Origin: Halanaerobiaceae bacterium
GTDB taxonomy: Bacteria > Bacillota > Halanaerobiia > Halanaerobiales > Halarsenatibacteraceae
Direction: 5' to 3'
NCBI GenBank assembly: GCA_007134885.1
Contig: SLJX01000100.1
Span: 1-46,173, forward strand
DNA length: 46,173 bases
Positions 28,267-37,310 of this stretch are shown here, one piece after another; the stretch's first letter is position 1, and every line of letters begins with the position of its first letter. The notes under the pieces were generated by a model, which was given only the letters and a program-made list of their open reading frames with translations, made no database searches and was not told the DNA's origin. The position numbers and the translations under genes were made by a program.

Positions 28267-28957
28267 CAGCGAACCTACCAAAAAATGCCTGAGAGAACTT
28301 GCTGTTTTCGCACTGCTGGATGATAAAGAAATTGAATTGGTCTGTCAGCAGGGTTATGTCAAGAACTATCGTTCAGGTGAAATTATTTTCTTTGAAGATG
28401 ACAGTGATAAAAATCTTTATCTTCTGATTCAGGGCCAGGTTAAATTAACCATGCTTTCCAGTGAAGGCAAGGAGAAAGTTATGACTATTCTCCAGGCCGG
28501 AGATATTTTTGGCGAGATTTCTTTGTTTGATAACAACCCCCACCCCGTGACAGCTGAAGTTATTGAGGAAGCCCGGTTGATGATATTAAATTGGGATAAG
28601 CTTGAAAAAATAATCATGAAACAGCCCCGGATGGCTCTTAAAATAATAGAAGCACTTTCCAAGAAAACCAGACTGCTGGCCAGCCAGGTGAGAGATCTGG
28701 TTTTTCATGATGCTACCGGAAGGCTTGTTAATCTGCTGCAGAGATTTGCCAGAGATTTTGGCCGGTCCGGAGACGAAGGAAAGGTGATTGATTTAATTTT
28801 AACTCATCAGGAGATTGCTAATCTGCTGGGAGTATCCCGGGTTACAGTTACCAAGACTTTAAATAGTTTGATTGATAAGGGCTTAATAAAGATGAAAGAC
28901 CGTAAAATTATGATTTTAGATGAAGACAAGCTGTTCCGGTTAATTGAGGATAGATAA
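28253..28957 (+). CDS. Crp/Fnr family transcriptional regulator
   Basis: cNMP-binding fold (GDIFGEISLFDNNPHPVTAEVIEEARLM) and HTH (LTHQEIANLLGVSRVTVTKTLNSLIDKGLI). ATG 28253 preferred over track start 28202. Confidence 0.93.
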   Translation: MAQNSSEPTKKCLRELAVFALLDDKEIELVCQQGYVKNYRSGEIIFFEDDSDKNLYLLIQGQVKLTMLSSEGKEKVMTILQAGDIFGEISLFDNNPHPVTAEVIEEARLMILNWDKLEKIIMKQPRMALKIIEALSKKTRLLASQVRDLVFHDATGRLVNLLQRFARDFGRSGDEGKVIDLILTHQEIANLLGVSRVTVTKTLNSLIDKGLIKMKDRKIMILDEDKLFRLIEDR

Positions 28958-29011
28958 ACCCGCTGATGATGGCAATAAAATCCGGGAAAATTTGGTCAGG
29001 CAGGTGATAAA

Positions 29012-29929
29012 ATGAGGAGTTCAGAAAGCAGTAAAGAAAGCCTGGAGAAAAAATATGATAATTTCCGGGAATTAATGCTGAACCCCCGGGCACTTCTGGG
29101 ATTATTTGGCCGCAGCACCGATAAAAGCCTGTCACCCATTATTCATAATGGTGTTTACCAGAAAAGGGGCTGGCCGGCTGTATATCTGGCTTTTTCTCTG
29201 GAACCCGAGGAACTTAAAGCTGCCCTGCGGGGTATCAGGACTTTAAAATTTGTGGGTATAAACGTGACCAATCCCTATAAGCAGGATGTAATCCCTCTGC
29301 TGGATGAACTTGATCAAGCAGCCAGCAGAATTGGTGCGGTTAATACCATTCAGCTGAGCCGTGAGAAGTTGATTGGTTATAATACCGATTATCTGGCAGT
29401 GAAGGAACTGCTGGCTGACTGGCAGAAATCAGTCCCTCACCCGATAAGGTCTAGCCTGGTGCTGGGAGCTGGCGGGGCAGCCCGGGCGGTCACTCTGGCC
29501 TGTCTGGAATCAGGTATGAAAAAGCTTTACCTCAGCAATAGAACCCGGCAGAAGGCTGTTAAACTAAAGGATGATTTTAACAAGTATGCTGAATGTCAGC
29601 TGATGATAACAGAATGGGAAATTCAGGAACAGGCAGAAACTGTCAGAGAGGTAGACCTGGTAGTGGACGCTACTACTCTGGGCTGGCAGGGAAAACTCTT
29701 CCCCGGAGCAGAAAAGGGATTACAGGGTAATACAGCAGTTTTTGACCTGAGCTATGGGAAGCCTGTTTCCCGGCTGCTGAAACTGGCCAGCAAAAGGGGC
29801 TGTTTTTCAGAAGATGGTTCCCGCATGCTTTTATTTCAGGCCCGGGAAGCTGATAAAATCTGGTTTGCTGATCGAGATGATGCCGATTCCGATCAATATT
29901 TTACTCCGGATTTGCTGCCTCAATTATAA
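29012..29929 (+). CDS. aroE: Shikimate dehydrogenase
   Basis: LLGLFGRSTDKSLSPIIHNGVY, GINVTNPYKQDVIPLLDE, GAVNTI, GYNTDYLAV, LVLGAGGAARAV. Confidence 0.95.
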   Translation: MRSSESSKESLEKKYDNFRELMLNPRALLGLFGRSTDKSLSPIIHNGVYQKRGWPAVYLAFSLEPEELKAALRGIRTLKFVGINVTNPYKQDVIPLLDELDQAASRIGAVNTIQLSREKLIGYNTDYLAVKELLADWQKSVPHPIRSSLVLGAGGAARAVTLACLESGMKKLYLSNRTRQKAVKLKDDFNKYAECQLMITEWEIQEQAETVREVDLVVDATTLGWQGKLFPGAEKGLQGNTAVFDLSYGKPVSRLLKLASKRGCFSEDGSRMLLFQAREADKIWFADRDDADSDQYFTPDLLPQL

Positions 29930-30108
29930 GAGAAGAAGGTTCTGATGGTTAGGGCTGATTATTATAATCCGGGATTTTCATTATTAGCCAAAGATATTAA
30001 CCAATAGTACATTGAAATATAATTTAATATATAAAAAGTTAAGAAAAACTAAACTTCCAGAAAAAAATTTATAAACTTTTTTGGATATTTATTTTTTAAG
30101 ATATCTTT

Positions 30109-30137
30109 ACTGCCGGTCTTTATCGGCAGTTTTTTTA
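30109..30137 (+). terminator. Rho-independent terminator between aroE and the pilus cluster
   Basis: ACTGCCG-gtctttat-CGGCAGT followed by TTTTTTT. Confidence 0.88.
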
Positions 30138-30249
30138 TTTTAGCTCAGAAGTTTTTCAAGAAATAATAAAAAATAACCATTATTTTGCAGGAAAATTTTA
30201 ACATAAGGAGAATTAGTAAATTATTCCATAAAAGAAAGAGGGAGGAAAG

Positions 30250-31431
30250 GTGACCAGAGATAATTACCAGCTCCGTCCCGAGCTGTTCATTGGTGAGTCC
30301 CGGTTTCAAGGCCCCTTTAAAGAGCCTTTAGCTGAGAGCTCCAGATTTGAAAATGCAGGAAATCAGGGAATCAGCAACTATCTTACCAGCCTACTGAGGG
30401 AAGCCGGGGAACTTAAGGCCAGTGATATACATCTGGAGATTCAGAGAAAAAGAGGCAGAATTAGATTTAGAATTGACGGGGTAATGCAGGATAGATACAG
30501 ATATCCAGTTGATTTAGTCAGGGGTATAATTTCGCGGATAAAAATCCTGGCCGAACTGGATATAACAAGTACCAGAAAATTACAGGAAGGCTCTCTGACC
30601 AATGAGGTAAATTCCTCGGAAGATATTAGAGTATCAATAATTCCCACAATCTATGGGGAGAAGGCTGTTTTAAGAATATTGAGCTCAAATAGTAAACTCT
30701 TTAAACTGGAAGAGCTGGGACTTACCGATAACTGCCTGGAGCTTGCTCGAAAAATTTTTTCTGCAAGTCAGGGATTGATTCTGCTAAGTGGACCGACGGG
30801 CAGCGGGAAAACCACTACCCTTTTTGCAGCGCTGGAGGAACTTAACTCAGAGCTGCTGAACATTGTTACCCTTGAAGATCCGGTGGAAATCAGACTGGGG
30901 GGAGTCAATCAGATTCAGGTTAACACTGCTGCCGGAGAAAAATTTGACTCTTATTTAAGAGCTGTCCTGCGTCAGGATCCTGATATCATTATGGTTGGTG
31001 AACTCAGAGATTATGAAACCGCCAGTATGGCAGTCAGGGCAGCTCTGACCGGCCATCTGGTTTTAAGCACCCTGCATACTACCAGTGCTGCAGGAGCAGT
31101 TACCAGATTAATTGAGATGGGACTGCCCGCTTTTTTGATTGCTGATACCCTTCGGGGAGTGATAGGTCAAAGGCTGATTCGCTGTTATTGCAGTTTATGT
31201 TCTGGCAGGGGCTGTAGCTGCTGCAATAATACCGGTTTTCTGGGAAGGACGGGAATTCAGGAAGTACTGAAAATAGGACCCGAACTTATTAATCTAATCC
31301 AGAAAGAATCAAACTGCCGGACTATCGAGGAAAAAGCAGTGGAACAGGGTTTTATCAGACTGGAAGAGGATGGCCTGAAAAAAGCAAAAGAAGGAATGAC
31401 CTCAACTGCTGAAATAAGGAGGGTTCTTTAA
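30250..31431 (+). CDS. Type IV pilus/T2SS/ComGA-like assembly ATPase (short form)
   Basis: GTG start; ASDIHLEIQRKRGRIRFRIDGVM, Walker A LLSGPTGSGKTTTLFA, LRQDPDIIMVGELRDYETA, Cys-rich CYCSLCSGRGCSCCNNTGFLGRTGIQEV. No N-terminal PilB/GspE regulatory domain. Confidence 0.95.
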   Translation: MTRDNYQLRPELFIGESRFQGPFKEPLAESSRFENAGNQGISNYLTSLLREAGELKASDIHLEIQRKRGRIRFRIDGVMQDRYRYPVDLVRGIISRIKILAELDITSTRKLQEGSLTNEVNSSEDIRVSIIPTIYGEKAVLRILSSNSKLFKLEELGLTDNCLELARKIFSASQGLILLSGPTGSGKTTTLFAALEELNSELLNIVTLEDPVEIRLGGVNQIQVNTAAGEKFDSYLRAVLRQDPDIIMVGELRDYETASMAVRAALTGHLVLSTLHTTSAAGAVTRLIEMGLPAFLIADTLRGVIGQRLIRCYCSLCSGRGCSCCNNTGFLGRTGIQEVLKIGPELINLIQKESNCRTIEEKAVEQGFIRLEEDGLKKAKEGMTSTAEIRRVL

Positions 31432-32471
31432 TGAAAAAAATTGCCCGGGCCGGCCAACTGGCCAGGCAGTGGTTGATGTATCTGGAAGGAGGTTTTACTC
31501 TGCAGCAGGCAGCCAAATTTACCAGTAGCGAAGACTGGGATAATAACTTTTCTATTAAACTAAACCTATTTACCAGAGATCTGGAAATGGGTTATAATCC
31601 TGAGACAGCGGCAGCTCATTTTAGAGGGGTGCTGCCTAAATTTTTCCTCGATCTTTTTCTTCTGGGATCAGACCGGGGAAACCTGTCTGAAGTTCTAGGA
31701 GAACTGGTAGAGTACTATGAATACCAGGAAGAGTTCATCGAAAGCCTGAAAAGCAAGCTTTATTATCCCTGTATCAGCCTGGTAGCCTTTTTAGGGCTCT
31801 TTCTGGTAATTGTTTTTTTTGTTCTTCCAGTTATGGCAGGACTCTACCGGGATTTATCCCTGGAGCTGCCCGGTACTGTCAGTCTAATTATATCAACCTC
31901 CCAGCATCCTCTGACCGGCAGGCTGATGATTATGATGCCTTTCCTGCTGCCGCCGATCTTATATTTTAGCAGTAAATATTTTGTAAAAGATACTCGCCGG
32001 ACCCTGTTTATCTTAAACATTCCTGTTTTGGGACGATTTTATTCTTATTATTATACAGCTCTTTTCTTTCAAGGACTTTCTCTAAGCTTAAAATCCGGCA
32101 GGGAAATCTGCAGCTCTCTCGAAGCGGCAGCTTCTCTGACCGGAAGCCGGTACTTTAAATTACGAATCGAAGAAGTTATCAGAATGATTGAAGGAGGTGA
32201 AAAGCTGACGATTTCACTGGAGAAATGGCTTCCTCTGCATGAAGGCTGCTGGCAGATATTGAGGAGTGGAGAAAATACCGGCAGAATGATTCAGGCGGTA
32301 GATTTTGCCGGCAGATACTATCAGAAGAGAAGCCGCCGGTTAATGGAAAAAGGGCTGTCCCGGCTTGAGCCTCTGACTGTATTAATACTTTCAGGTGCTG
32401 TGGGAATAACAGCTCTTCTTCTGTTAAATCCAATCTGGAAAATGTTTCAGGACATGAGCTTTTTGTTTTAG
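31431..32471 (+). CDS. GspF/PilC/ComGB-like inner-membrane platform protein
   Basis: Two GspF-like repeats with TM segments; translationally coupled to the ATPase. Confidence 0.92.
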   Translation: MKKIARAGQLARQWLMYLEGGFTLQQAAKFTSSEDWDNNFSIKLNLFTRDLEMGYNPETAAAHFRGVLPKFFLDLFLLGSDRGNLSEVLGELVEYYEYQEEFIESLKSKLYYPCISLVAFLGLFLVIVFFVLPVMAGLYRDLSLELPGTVSLIISTSQHPLTGRLMIMMPFLLPPILYFSSKYFVKDTRRTLFILNIPVLGRFYSYYYTALFFQGLSLSLKSGREICSSLEAAASLTGSRYFKLRIEEVIRMIEGGEKLTISLEKWLPLHEGCWQILRSGENTGRMIQAVDFAGRYYQKRSRRLMEKGLSRLEPLTVLILSGAVGITALLLLNPIWKMFQDMSFLF

Positions 32472-32492
32472 ACTTTAACAGGAGGGATAATT

Positions 32493-32927
32493 ATGTTAAA
32501 AAATCAATCCGGTTTCACCCTGATTGAAATGATGGTGGTAATGGTTATAATTGGTATTCTGGTGGGTGTAGGGGCTCCTCATATTATGCAGGCCCGGGAT
32601 AATGCTGAAGTGGCAGCCCTGCAGATGGAACTTTCCGGTCTGCAGCTGGCCTTGGAACAGTTTTATCTTGATAATGAATATGTTTATCCTGAAGACGGCG
32701 AAATAGGAGATATTGTGGCAGAATTTAACCATCTCCAGGCATATTTAGATGAAAATAATGCACTTGCGCATGATGCAGAATATTCGTTTGAGAATAATGG
32801 CAAAGACTATACCTTTTCAATTAGGGTCTATGATGAGCCTGAAGGAGATTATCTCACTTTAATAATCAGCAGCAATGATGCTGGAATCAAAAGAGTCAGA
32901 GGGGAAAGTGAGCCCCCCTCTGAATAA
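32493..32927 (+). CDS. Major (pseudo)pilin, GspG/PilA/ComGC-like
   Basis: Class III prepilin signal MLKNQSG^FTLIEMMVVMVIIGILVG. Confidence 0.93.
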   Translation: MLKNQSGFTLIEMMVVMVIIGILVGVGAPHIMQARDNAEVAALQMELSGLQLALEQFYLDNEYVYPEDGEIGDIVAEFNHLQAYLDENNALAHDAEYSFENNGKDYTFSIRVYDEPEGDYLTLIISSNDAGIKRVRGESEPPSE

Positions 32928-32936
32928 CAGGAAAGA

Positions 32937-33422
32937 GTGAGTAGTAAAAAGATGAAAATGATAGAAATTATTGCTGTACTGTTGATAGTTTCGCTGCTGC
33001 TGGGAGTTAACTTCCAGCAGCAGCGCCTCTTTGCGCGAATTCTGGTGGAAGACCAGATAGGTCAGTTGATGCTACAATTTAATACCATCCGGAAGCAGGC
33101 TCTCCTGGAGGATAAAACTTTTGTGGTAACCTTCAATCCTGTTGCTGGAGTCTATGACAGGGCAGGTTATCAGGAATACCATCTGACCAGGCTGGAATAT
33201 ACCGGTCAGCCCCTGGAAGAAAGAGAGATTGTTTATCGGGAATATTATGACAGCAGGCTGATTTTGCAATTTAAGGGGGAGGAGGTTGCTGATGAAAATT
33301 TTACTCCCATCAGTTTCACCGGGCAGGGTACGGCCAGCAGTGGCTCGCTGGGCTTTGAATATCAGGGTTACAGCCGGGAAGTTGTGGTCAACAACAGGGG
33401 CAGAATTTATTCAAGCAGATGA
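32937..33422 (+). CDS. Minor pseudopilin-like protein (GspH-like) with non-canonical leader
   Basis: KMKMIEIIAVLLIVSLLLG aligns residue for residue with GFTLIEMMVVMVIIGILVG but has Lys at the -1 Gly position. Confidence 0.75.
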   Translation: MSSKKMKMIEIIAVLLIVSLLLGVNFQQQRLFARILVEDQIGQLMLQFNTIRKQALLEDKTFVVTFNPVAGVYDRAGYQEYHLTRLEYTGQPLEEREIVYREYYDSRLILQFKGEEVADENFTPISFTGQGTASSGSLGFEYQGYSREVVVNNRGRIYSSR

Positions 33423-33819
33423 TAACCGAGGTTTTACCCTGATTGAAGTTATGGTTGCCCTGGTGATACTGTTGATGATCATCATGACCTGGGGTAGGGT
33501 GTTTATCACTGCTGGAACGGTCCAGGAAAGGCTGGAAAAGCAGATGAATTTTTTTAATCAGGGAACTATTCTGGGCCATGAAATTATTGCCAGCCTGGCT
33601 GGTGATGCGATGGTACCATCCTGCTGCCAGGAACTGACAGTTGAAGAGTTAAAATATTATAACTTCACCTTTTCTCAGGCTATAAATCTGGAAGCCCTGC
33701 AGGAGGTAAAAATATACTTCACCATCAACCAGTTTTTTGTCAATCAGGGCAGAATTTATCAGGTGAAGATCAGCTGGAAAAGAGAAAATCTAGATTTCTT
33801 TTTCTGGAAGGTTATCTAA
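33380..33819 (+). CDS. Minor pseudopilin (GspI-like); start codon uncertain
   Basis: DDNRG^FTLIEVMVALVILLMIIM. No in-frame ATG near the leader; TTG 33380 is the nearest conventional alternative, and the track start 33286 lies deep inside the preceding gene. Confidence 0.8.
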
Positions 33820-33862
33820 AAGTTGGCAAACATTATCAGTCATAAAAAGGTATATAGAAGAA

Positions 33863-34423
33863 ATGGGGCAGATGAGAATGAGGATAAAACCAATCGTAAT
33901 ATTTAATCTCAAATCTGAGCAGGGTTTTACCCTGCTGGAATTAATAACAGTACTAGCAATTGCCTCGGTTCTATTTTCTTTAATGACAGGAGTGTTGGTT
34001 CAGGCCGGTTCCTTTTACCATTTTTTTATTGAAGACAGCCCTGTGGCGGGGGAGACAATGATAATAATAAATAAAATCAGCCGGGAAATATCCCGGGCGA
34101 CAGAGATTGAAGTTGAGGATAATATCCTGACAATGAAGCTTTATGTTAGTTCCGGTGAAGAAGATCCCGAGCAGCACTGGATTCGTTACAGGACCTATGA
34201 ATCCAGCAGGGGAACTGAACTGGGCTTTCAGAGAGAGGTTTCTCAGGTAGGAGAAGAAATTGAATTTACCAGAATAGATAGTGTTCTGGGAAATATTGCT
34301 GATTTTAGTGTGGGCTTGATTCCCAGGGAATTGATTAAGATTTCGATCTGCCGGGCCTCAGCTTCCGGGAAAACTATATCAAAACAGCAAACAGTTTATG
34401 CAAAAAAAGGAGAAAGTAGATGA
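33863..34423 (+). CDS. Minor pseudopilin (GspJ-like)
   Basis: SEQG^FTLLELITVLAIASVLFSLMTGVLV. Confidence 0.85.
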   Translation: MGQMRMRIKPIVIFNLKSEQGFTLLELITVLAIASVLFSLMTGVLVQAGSFYHFFIEDSPVAGETMIIINKISREISRATEIEVEDNILTMKLYVSSGEEDPEQHWIRYRTYESSRGTELGFQREVSQVGEEIEFTRIDSVLGNIADFSVGLIPRELIKISICRASASGKTISKQQTVYAKKGESR

Positions 34424-34770
34424 GAGTATTATCCAGGTCTGAGGGTGGTTATCTGCTGATCTATACTCTCATTTTAACCCTGATTTTGACATTGCTGGCA
34501 GCATCACTGGCCGGGATCTGGCACTGGAGATTGAACTTACAGCAGCTTCTCAGGCAGCATCTGGAAATTGAGACTCTGATGGTATCCGGGATTGCTATGG
34601 CTCATCTGATTAGTAATATTTCAGAAGAGAAAAATGATATCTGGCTGGAACTGCCACCTCCGGACACCAGAAGCCTGTTAATTGTCTTTGATTCTCATAG
34701 TGATGGTGGATTTCAGGTTTTGATCAAAGATGAGGATAAAATCGTAGAGAGCTATACCTATAACTATTAA
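34420..34770 (+). CDS. Minor pilin-like protein with divergent prepilin motif
   Basis: RSEGG^YLLIYTLILTLILTLLAASLAGIWHWR; ATGA overlap with the upstream pilin gene. Confidence 0.7.
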   Translation: MRVLSRSEGGYLLIYTLILTLILTLLAASLAGIWHWRLNLQQLLRQHLEIETLMVSGIAMAHLISNISEEKNDIWLELPPPDTRSLLIVFDSHSDGGFQVLIKDEDKIVESYTYNY

Positions 34771-34790
34771 TTTAACTGGAGGGAAGAAAT

Positions 34791-35717
34791 ATGTTGAGAA
34801 AAAATTTGCAGGCAGCAATCTGTATTGATAATCAGGATTTAATTTACCTTTCCAGAAAGAAAATTTCGGGAAAAAGATCTGCTGAGCGGGTTGTAGAAAT
34901 TATTAAAAAGAAACTGCCCGATTCAATTATAGAAAGCGGAAACATTATTAGGCCTGAACTCCTGGATAAAATTCTGCAGGAATTAAAGCTGGAAATATGC
35001 CATAAACCCGGTCGCATTAATCTGATTATATCTGATAATAATGTCTTTGCCAGAAGTTTTGAATTTCCTCTGCTAAACAAAAAAGGATTAGAAGAATGTA
35101 TATATCTGGAGGCAGAAAGATTTCTACCCTATAAAATTCAGGAAGCAGTCGTGGATTATTCTCTGCTGGCCACCGGTGAAACGGGTTACAGTGTATATGT
35201 GGTAGCAGTTCCTAGAAATCTTGTCAGAAGCTACTGCCAGATTCTGGGCAAATATTTTCCTTCACTGCACAGAATTACTGTCAGAGGGGAATCCATCTGG
35301 CTGTTGTTAAAAAATCTGCTGGGCGGTCAGGAAATACTGCTGCTGGAAAATTATAAACATGATATCTTCATTACTGCCGGTGGGTCAGGTAAAATTTATT
35401 TCAGTCAGAATATAAAAAAAGACAGCCAGAAGGAACTAGGTGGTATAACAGCCCTTGAGGTTGTTCAGTCTGCTGATGAATATCTCAGCAAGGAATTTAA
35501 AAAAGAACCTATCAAGAAGGTTCTCTGGTGGTCAGCTGACAGCAATGGTTTAGATAGGCTGCCCCGGGAGGATTTTGTCAGAGGTCACTGCTGGAGGAGA
35601 CTGGACTGGAAACAGCTAAATGTTGCTGCTGAAGAAGAACTGCTGTCTGAAAAAATTATGAAAAATGTTAATTCCAGCAATCTGCTGCCTGTGCTGGGAT
35701 TGTTGAGCTGTGCTTGA
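34791..35717 (+). CDS. PilM/GspL-like actin-fold pilus assembly protein
   Basis: ICIDNQDLIYLSRKK...NVFARSFEFPLLNKKGLEECIYLEAERFLPYKIQEAVVDYSLL; cluster position. Confidence 0.8.
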   Translation: MLRKNLQAAICIDNQDLIYLSRKKISGKRSAERVVEIIKKKLPDSIIESGNIIRPELLDKILQELKLEICHKPGRINLIISDNNVFARSFEFPLLNKKGLEECIYLEAERFLPYKIQEAVVDYSLLATGETGYSVYVVAVPRNLVRSYCQILGKYFPSLHRITVRGESIWLLLKNLLGGQEILLLENYKHDIFITAGGSGKIYFSQNIKKDSQKELGGITALEVVQSADEYLSKEFKKEPIKKVLWWSADSNGLDRLPREDFVRGHCWRRLDWKQLNVAAEEELLSEKIMKNVNSSNLLPVLGLLSCA

Positions 35718-36285
35718 TTATCTGCTGTCAGCCGGGAAGAAAGTTGCTGATATATTCAAAAAAGGCAGAAAGGATTCGAAAATTAATCTACTCTGGCCCA
35801 ATCCTGTAAGTATTGATCGCAAACTGACATTTTTCCTGATCATATCTGCTCTGATTTTGCTTATACTGTTATTCTACTACTTTTATCTGGCAGTTCAAAT
35901 TTCAAATTTCGAGACTGAAAAATTTGAACCTTTGTTAAAGCCAGAGCAGGAACAGCAACTTAAACGTGAACTGGAAAATATAAACTTCTGGCTGAATTTT
36001 TCTGCTGCAGAAAAAGCTTTATCAGCTATCTGCCTGCCTCGACTGTTGCTGGCAGCAGATGATATTTTAGGTGAGGAAAGCAGACTTCATGAAATCAGCT
36101 ATCAGCCGGGAGAACTTATACTCAAAGGACAGACGGCAGATATCCAATCTTATAATAATATAATTCACCGGCTGGCGGTCTGGCGAAGCCAGGGCTTTGA
36201 AATATTTCTGGAGAGAACAGGCTATTTTGCCAGCCCAGAATTTAAATTAATTTTGCTGGAGGTGGGTAAAGCTGGAAATGATTGA
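35710..36285 (+). CDS. PilN-like bitopic membrane protein
   Basis: INLLWP near N-terminus, single TM (LTFFLIISALILLILLFYYFYLAV), periplasmic region with a repeated fimbrial-type segment; between pilM-like and pilO-like genes. Confidence 0.7.
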   Translation: MLDYLLSAGKKVADIFKKGRKDSKINLLWPNPVSIDRKLTFFLIISALILLILLFYYFYLAVQISNFETEKFEPLLKPEQEQQLKRELENINFWLNFSAAEKALSAICLPRLLLAADDILGEESRLHEISYQPGELILKGQTADIQSYNNIIHRLAVWRSQGFEIFLERTGYFASPEFKLILLEVGKAGND

Positions 36286-37258
36286 AACAAGAACAAAAAT
36301 TAAAGCGGTTTTGTTTGTTGCTCTTCTGGTAGTGTTAATCTATTTTAACTCACTGGTTTCTTCGGCAAAAATGGCCCGAACTGAATTTATCAATTACTTT
36401 AAAGTGCTTGAGCAGCAGCAAAGAAATCAGCTGCTGCTGCTGGAAACCAGTGGAAATTTTCAGGAAGAACTTAAGGCTGGCAAATATCAGTTTCTTTCCA
36501 GCCGGGAACTGCAGCATATTATTTTAGATAAGATTCATCAGTCAGGGATTTTTATTCTGGATGAGAGCATATCAAATACCGGTCCTCTGGAAATAAGACT
36601 GGTTCTGGAAGCTGATTATTCAATACTCGGTGAATTTTTATCATGGGAATTGCTGCAGGCCCCGGAACTTCTGCAGATCAAGGAAATGGTATTGCAACAA
36701 AAAAATAAGGGACTTGTCATTTTGGATTTTTCTTATGAGCTGGCTGAAGATATTTTGCTCTCTGAAGATTATCTATCTGAGCTAAAAGCCCCTGGATCGT
36801 CAGGTCTGAACAATACTTCCGAAAATGGCAAAAACAGACATAATGAAAATTTGCAGAAATTTATAAAATATAGACTGTCTGATCGAGGAAGTGTTGAGGA
36901 AGCAGCTTATAACATTTACTCTGAAAGTAATCTCTCGGATAATATTATTAGCTATCAATATCAGCAGCAGGGGTTTTTGGGAATCAAAAATAACTCAATT
37001 GATGAAACAGTAAAAAAGGATTTTACTGTTAAATCTATAGAAGAATTGCCCTTCAGTTTCAGATGGAAGGGATATATTTCTGGCCGAGAAAAAGATTTAT
37101 ACCTTTTTGAAACTCAGGAAGGCTTTTTCTTTCTTTCGCCCGGTGACAGTATTATGCTCTCTGAGCCAGTAAAAAATACATTAATAGAATTAGAACTTAG
37201 CAATGACAGAATTTATTTAAAACATGGGACTATAAAATATATAATAAGCGAATTTTAA
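36278..37258 (+). CDS. PilO-like protein with C-terminal PilP/GspC-like segment
   Basis: N-terminal TM (AVLFVALLVVLIYFNSLV), coiled coil and PilO-like region; C-term FRWKGYISGREKDLYLFETQEGFFFLSPGDSI...LIELELSNDRIYLKHGTIKYII. Confidence 0.6.
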   Translation: MIETRTKIKAVLFVALLVVLIYFNSLVSSAKMARTEFINYFKVLEQQQRNQLLLLETSGNFQEELKAGKYQFLSSRELQHIILDKIHQSGIFILDESISNTGPLEIRLVLEADYSILGEFLSWELLQAPELLQIKEMVLQQKNKGLVILDFSYELAEDILLSEDYLSELKAPGSSGLNNTSENGKNRHNENLQKFIKYRLSDRGSVEEAAYNIYSESNLSDNIISYQYQQQGFLGIKNNSIDETVKKDFTVKSIEELPFSFRWKGYISGREKDLYLFETQEGFFFLSPGDSIMLSEPVKNTLIELELSNDRIYLKHGTIKYIISEF

Positions 37259-37310
37259 CCCTTCGGATATAAACCAGGGCAGAAAATAAATCAGGATAAA
37301 GGAGGATAAC

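Noticed and set aside
29945-30007. 20-codon ORF MVRADYYNPGFSLLAKDINQ after aroE
   Set aside because: Short, with no recognisable family, and it may be chance in AT-rich DNA.
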